This document shows positions 60,553-64,000 of a stretch of 64,000 bases of DNA, one piece after another. Under the pieces are notes generated by a model, which was given only the letters and a program-made list of their open reading frames with translations, did no database searches and was not told where the DNA came from. The position numbers and the translations under genes are program-made. Each line of letters starts with the position of its first letter. The first letter of the stretch is position 1. Origin of the DNA: Parachlorella kessleri (Eukaryota > Chlorophyta > Trebouxiophyceae > Chlorellales > Chlorellaceae); assembly GCA_001598975.1 (NCBI GenBank), contig BBXU01001744.1, positions 1 to 64,000 of the forward strand, read 5' to 3'.

Positions 60553-61426
60553 GGCCCGTCCAGTGGCTCGTAAAGCCTCTGAGTTCACCATGCAAGCATT
60601 TTTCATCAATAGTTGCCCGGTACATACCAAGGCGGCAGCTTGCATCCTGCTCTCAGTCTGTCGTCCCCCAGCACTGCGTGTGATATAGAAGGGGGAAGAG
60701 TTGGCACCTACATTAGTGTCCAATGTTGCATGGATAAATCCCGTGCTGACACAAGGTATTGACGCGGTGCTGAGCGGAGCCCAAATCGCAAGTGTAACCG
60801 GCGGTTACCACTGGTGTGACCGGCATTGCGCGATGAAGAGTAATGACCCCTCTCACTGCCCTGCCAAGACGGCTGCCCTGCCTTTGCTTTGCGGTGGAGG
60901 AGATAGACTGTGTAGGCCGTGGGTGAAGGATTAGAATGTAGAGAGGTCAGTAAAGACAAGCGCCCATAGAAGTAAGCATCAAGGAATAGCATGAGAAAGC
61001 AGCAAGTTGGGAAAGCAGATTTTAAGGAGAAGGAGTGAGGGAAAGAAGGAGCCACCCAGCCGCCGAGTAGTACAGACCCACCCCAGCCAACAAGGTTGAG
61101 ACCCTCCAACCAGTTGAGTACGTAGGCAGCCAACCAGACCAGACCCTGGGGTCATCCTCTTTCGTGCACTGACAGCTTGCCCTCGCTCGCCAGCTTGATA
61201 AGCGAGGTGGGCGCTGCGGTCGGGAAGCAGGGAAGCGCCAGGCAGGCAGTGCAGTCAGTGGCTTGGTGGGCTAGTCCCAGACATGCTGGTCACGGCACAA
61301 GGCAGGTACCAGGACTGTGCTGGAAGTCGCCAGTCACAAAGACGGGTTAATGCGTTCATTGCTGCAACTCGAGCAGCAGCAGCGGCAGAAACCATGGTGG
61401 TGGCATTCCCGCAAGATACTGTGGTG
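60553..61426. other. Intergenic region between U11 and the LOG gene
   Basis: This is the convergent interval between U11 (+) and the LOG gene (-), so it should hold both 3' UTRs. A 141-codon open frame on the - strand (60708-61133) has no recognisable domain and looks spurious. Nothing else is seen. Confidence 0.45.
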
Positions 61427-63553
61427 CTATATGGATGGCAGCACATGTGATTGACACCTGGATGGCCGCTGTTGCTGCCTGCAACCAGTCTCACCTTCAT
61501 ACTTTTCTAAGGCATCAAGGAGTGCTGCTGGGGTGGCTTCTGCAATGATGATGCCTCGGCTCTGGGGCCGGATGAATCCCTGCACGCCAGCAAGAGCAAA
61601 AGCTGAGGTTAGGCTGTACCCACCCAACCTTCGTAGCCATGCTGGACATCCTGCACCCCAGGGCGCGGCACGCTTGCCGTTCCAGCAACTAGCTTTTACC
61701 TTTGTTCCCACATGGGCATCTCCCATACCAAGCTGCCAGGTAGGAGACTGACTCCCTTCCAGCCACCGACTTCACAATACCCTGCCGCAGCATGACTCTC
61801 ACCACCTCAATGACCCTCACCTCCAATATGGCATGCCTAGGACCTCGGCAGCTGAAAGCTCACAGTCTCCGGTACCCTACACCCTACCCACCGCCCCAAC
61901 CTCCACAGCAGGCAGCCTTGGTTACTGGCCAGCCTGCCTGCCACCCTCACCTCCTGTGCGGCGTGGTCCAGGAAGGCTAGCAGGTGGTCGAAGAAGCCGT
62001 TCACGTTCAGCACCCCCACCGGCTTGGTGTGGAACCCCAGCTGCTGCCAGGTAGTGATCTCCAGGGTCTCGTCCAGGGTGCCAAAGCCGCCCGGGATGGT
62101 CACAAAGGCATCTGCATGACTGCACCCACCCCTGTCAGCCCAGGTTACACCTACCTCCTCCCTCTGCTCGCACTGCCCGCCACACCACCATTACCAAAGG
62201 CATCTGCACCGGCAGGGCAGCGGCGTCTGAAGGCAGGTACCACAGGGGAGGCATGGTACCATGGGCTGGTCACATGGGTGCTGAAAAGGGATGCTATGCT
62301 GAGATACTGGCTGGGAGAGCAACAATGACGCTGCCTCAGGCTCTAGCACAATCCCTGTGCCGGCAGCTGCTCCTTGGCAGCTGGGTCCTCCCAGCTAGAA
62401 GCAGCTGCATGGGTCTGCTGATCTCCGAATAAGCCACGCACCTGCTTCATCAAACATCATTGCCTGCAGCAGCCAGGCTCTGTAAAATATATGGACGGGG
62501 TCACCGACAGGCTTCTGGTGGCTTGGGCGCATCGGACAGTGTGACTAATGGCAGGCTCCACATCACAGAATCAGGAGTGGTTACTGCGCAGTTGTAACTG
62601 CTTCATGCACAGAGGAGCACAGAGGAAGGCTGTGCGCAGCAGCTAGGTAGCCTTACATGGGCAGGCCAAGGTTGCAGGGTTGCGAGAAACCGCACCTTGC
62701 GAGTGTGCATGTCCTCTACCAGCCGAATCTCCCCCACCGTGTGCCCAGAAATCTGCATGCGCAAGGCAGCATCTAGCCCGGGGAGCTCAGTTCCAAGGGG
62801 CATGCAGAAAGCCACAGGCTAGGCCGGCTGCAGGAATTGCTGCTTGCTGGCACCAGCTGGATCGATCCGGCCACGAGTTTGCTGCCTGCCGGCCATGCGG
62901 TTGATGGAACACAGCCCATGTGGGGCCTTTTGGGTTTGATAGAAGCTCCCCTGCCGGCCTCAATATAATGTATATTTATGTTAGATTGCCGCCAGGATCG
63001 CCCACGGACCTCGCGTGGTGCAAGCGCGCTGGGGATGACGCCAATCACAGCGCCTTCCCCCAGCCCAGCTGCCACCGTCTCTGCCACAGCGCCCATCAAG
63101 CCCACATTGCCACCTGCGGGTGACGCCAAGGATTGCGGATCAAGGGTCTGGGCTCTGCCTGAGTGGTTGAGCCAGTGCCGTGCGCAGACGGTAACTAGTG
63201 ATAGACAAACAAAGGTTTGAGCAAGAGGTGCATACGCGGTGGTGGTAGTGCTGTGTGGGAGAAGTGAAGACGTACCCCCATATACCAGGCCTATCCTCCG
63301 TTTCACTAGCTCCTCCCCTAGGGCTTTGGCACACTCCAAGTAGGCTTCGCCCTTCCCACTGCTAGCTCCACCTGGCAACAGTTCGGCCTGCTTAGCTCAG
63401 TTGGTCAGAGCGTCCATCACTGTGTTAGTCACTGTCTGCAGTTTCGGTTGCCAACGAGAGCATCGTAGCAGACTCGCCCACGCGCCACACGTGTAATTGC
63501 TTTAGTGGTTGACACTTACAGAAGACTGCCACCTTCTTAAAATTCCCTGTCAT
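61427..63553 (-). CDS. LOG-family cytokinin riboside 5'-monophosphate phosphoribohydrolase
   Basis: LOG enzymes release the free cytokinin base and ribose 5-phosphate from cytokinin nucleotides in one cytosolic step. Exons on the - strand, 5' to 3': 63553-63520, 63371-63276, 63113-63010, 62752-62696, 62463-62442, 62111-61951, 61579-61427; 627 nt, 208 aa, every junction GT-AG and in phase. The motifs are [11 protein letters not shown] near the N-terminus, [11 protein letters not shown] at about 41-51, [29 protein letters not shown], and the family signature PGGFGTLDE at 111-119, followed by [27 protein letters not shown] and [12 protein letters not shown]. The length is typical of the family. 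The C-terminal tail after EKYEG is unlike other LOGs and is preceded by a possible donor (GGTGAGA), so a further exon could replace it. The frame is open upstream of the chosen ATG, but [12 protein letters not shown] fits the family start. Confidence 0.88.
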
Positions 63554-64000
63554 GCTGTCCTCTGCTGAGGAGCGCCTCACAGTGGGCTGATGGCCTCTAG
63601 CACAGGCAGTGATGGTTGTCCGTCGCCTGTGCAATTGCAGTGCTGTCACTACTGGCTGTGTTTTCCAAGGGCACCCAGTACTCACCATTATATGATCTGG
63701 TCTTGTTAGCCAAGGTTTAGAGACCATGTGCCCCACCATTTGTCAGTTTAGTAGTACCACTAATTAAATCATGTCAATTCATCTAAAGCTACCCAATATG
63801 CTGTGCAATACAACACAGACTGCAAGATGAGTAGCGAACACGACCTGGACAGTCAATCAACACGCTCCCATGACTGGTGCGCCAGAGCAGAAATGCCAAT
63901 GGTAGGGTGGCGGAGGGCCAAGAGTGCGCACGGTCGTTGTTTTGACTGTTGTTGCTGCGAAACCTCTTGCTTAGGGTCAAATCAGGTGCCGAAGTGAACC
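63554..64000. other. Upstream flank of the LOG gene
   Basis: This should contain the LOG promoter and 5' UTR. No gene or clear promoter element was identified. Confidence 0.4.

Noticed and set aside
60708..61133. 141-codon open frame on the - strand between U11 and LOG
   Set aside because: No domain, no homologous exon and no clear splice context; it lies where the 3' UTR of LOG is expected.
63386..63473. Possible tRNA gene: A-box-like TAGCTCAGTTGG with acceptor arms GCCTGCT and AGCAGAC (6 of 7 pairs)
   Set aside because: No anticodon stem forms after the D arm and there is no B-box (GGTTCGA). At best a tRNA relic; it also lies in intron 1 of the LOG gene.

Overview
This is nuclear DNA of a chlorophycean green alga, probably a volvocalean such as Haematococcus. 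That assignment is inferred from moderate GC, small phase-conserved introns, long AGC (Ser) codon tracts and MYND fingers of the C-x3-C type common in these algae. No bacterial or organellar features are seen.

Positions 1.9-60.6 kb hold a head-to-tail tandem array of eleven paralogous genes, here U1-U11, all on the + strand with a basic period near 5.3 kb. A complete unit has eight exons and encodes about 880-905 residues: a variable first exon, a helical Leu/Ala-rich body (exons 2-6) with a Ser-rich linker in exon 4, and a C-terminal MYND zinc finger split across exons 7 and 8. Exon 5 is 84 nt in every complete unit and exon 8 is 67 nt in all but U1. I rebuilt each unit from splice sites and reading phase. 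Only U8 (38837-43523) is free of lesions. U1, U2, U3 and U7 each have one. U10 and U11 have two. U4, U5 and U9 are heavily damaged. U6 consists of exons 1-2 only. The array looks like a birth-and-death gene family; its function is not evident.

Several insertions are dated by comparing paralogues: a CACTA-like non-autonomous transposon with perfect 38-bp terminal inverted repeats (7638-8789); a 2.0-kb element inserted in exon 1 of U5 with a CTA target duplication, whose last three bases form an in-frame ATG (25155-27172); a 116-bp retroposon-like insert with a 14-bp target duplication in exon 2 of U9; an 866-bp insert with an 8-9-bp duplication upstream of U11; and a 275-bp hairpin-bearing insert in intron 2 of U11. 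A 72-bp near-perfect palindrome lies at 7503-7574.

The right edge (61427-63553, - strand) carries a seven-exon LOG-family gene (cytokinin riboside 5'-monophosphate phosphoribohydrolase), convergent with the array. The remaining intergenic DNA holds duplicated flanks of the array units and nothing else I can identify.
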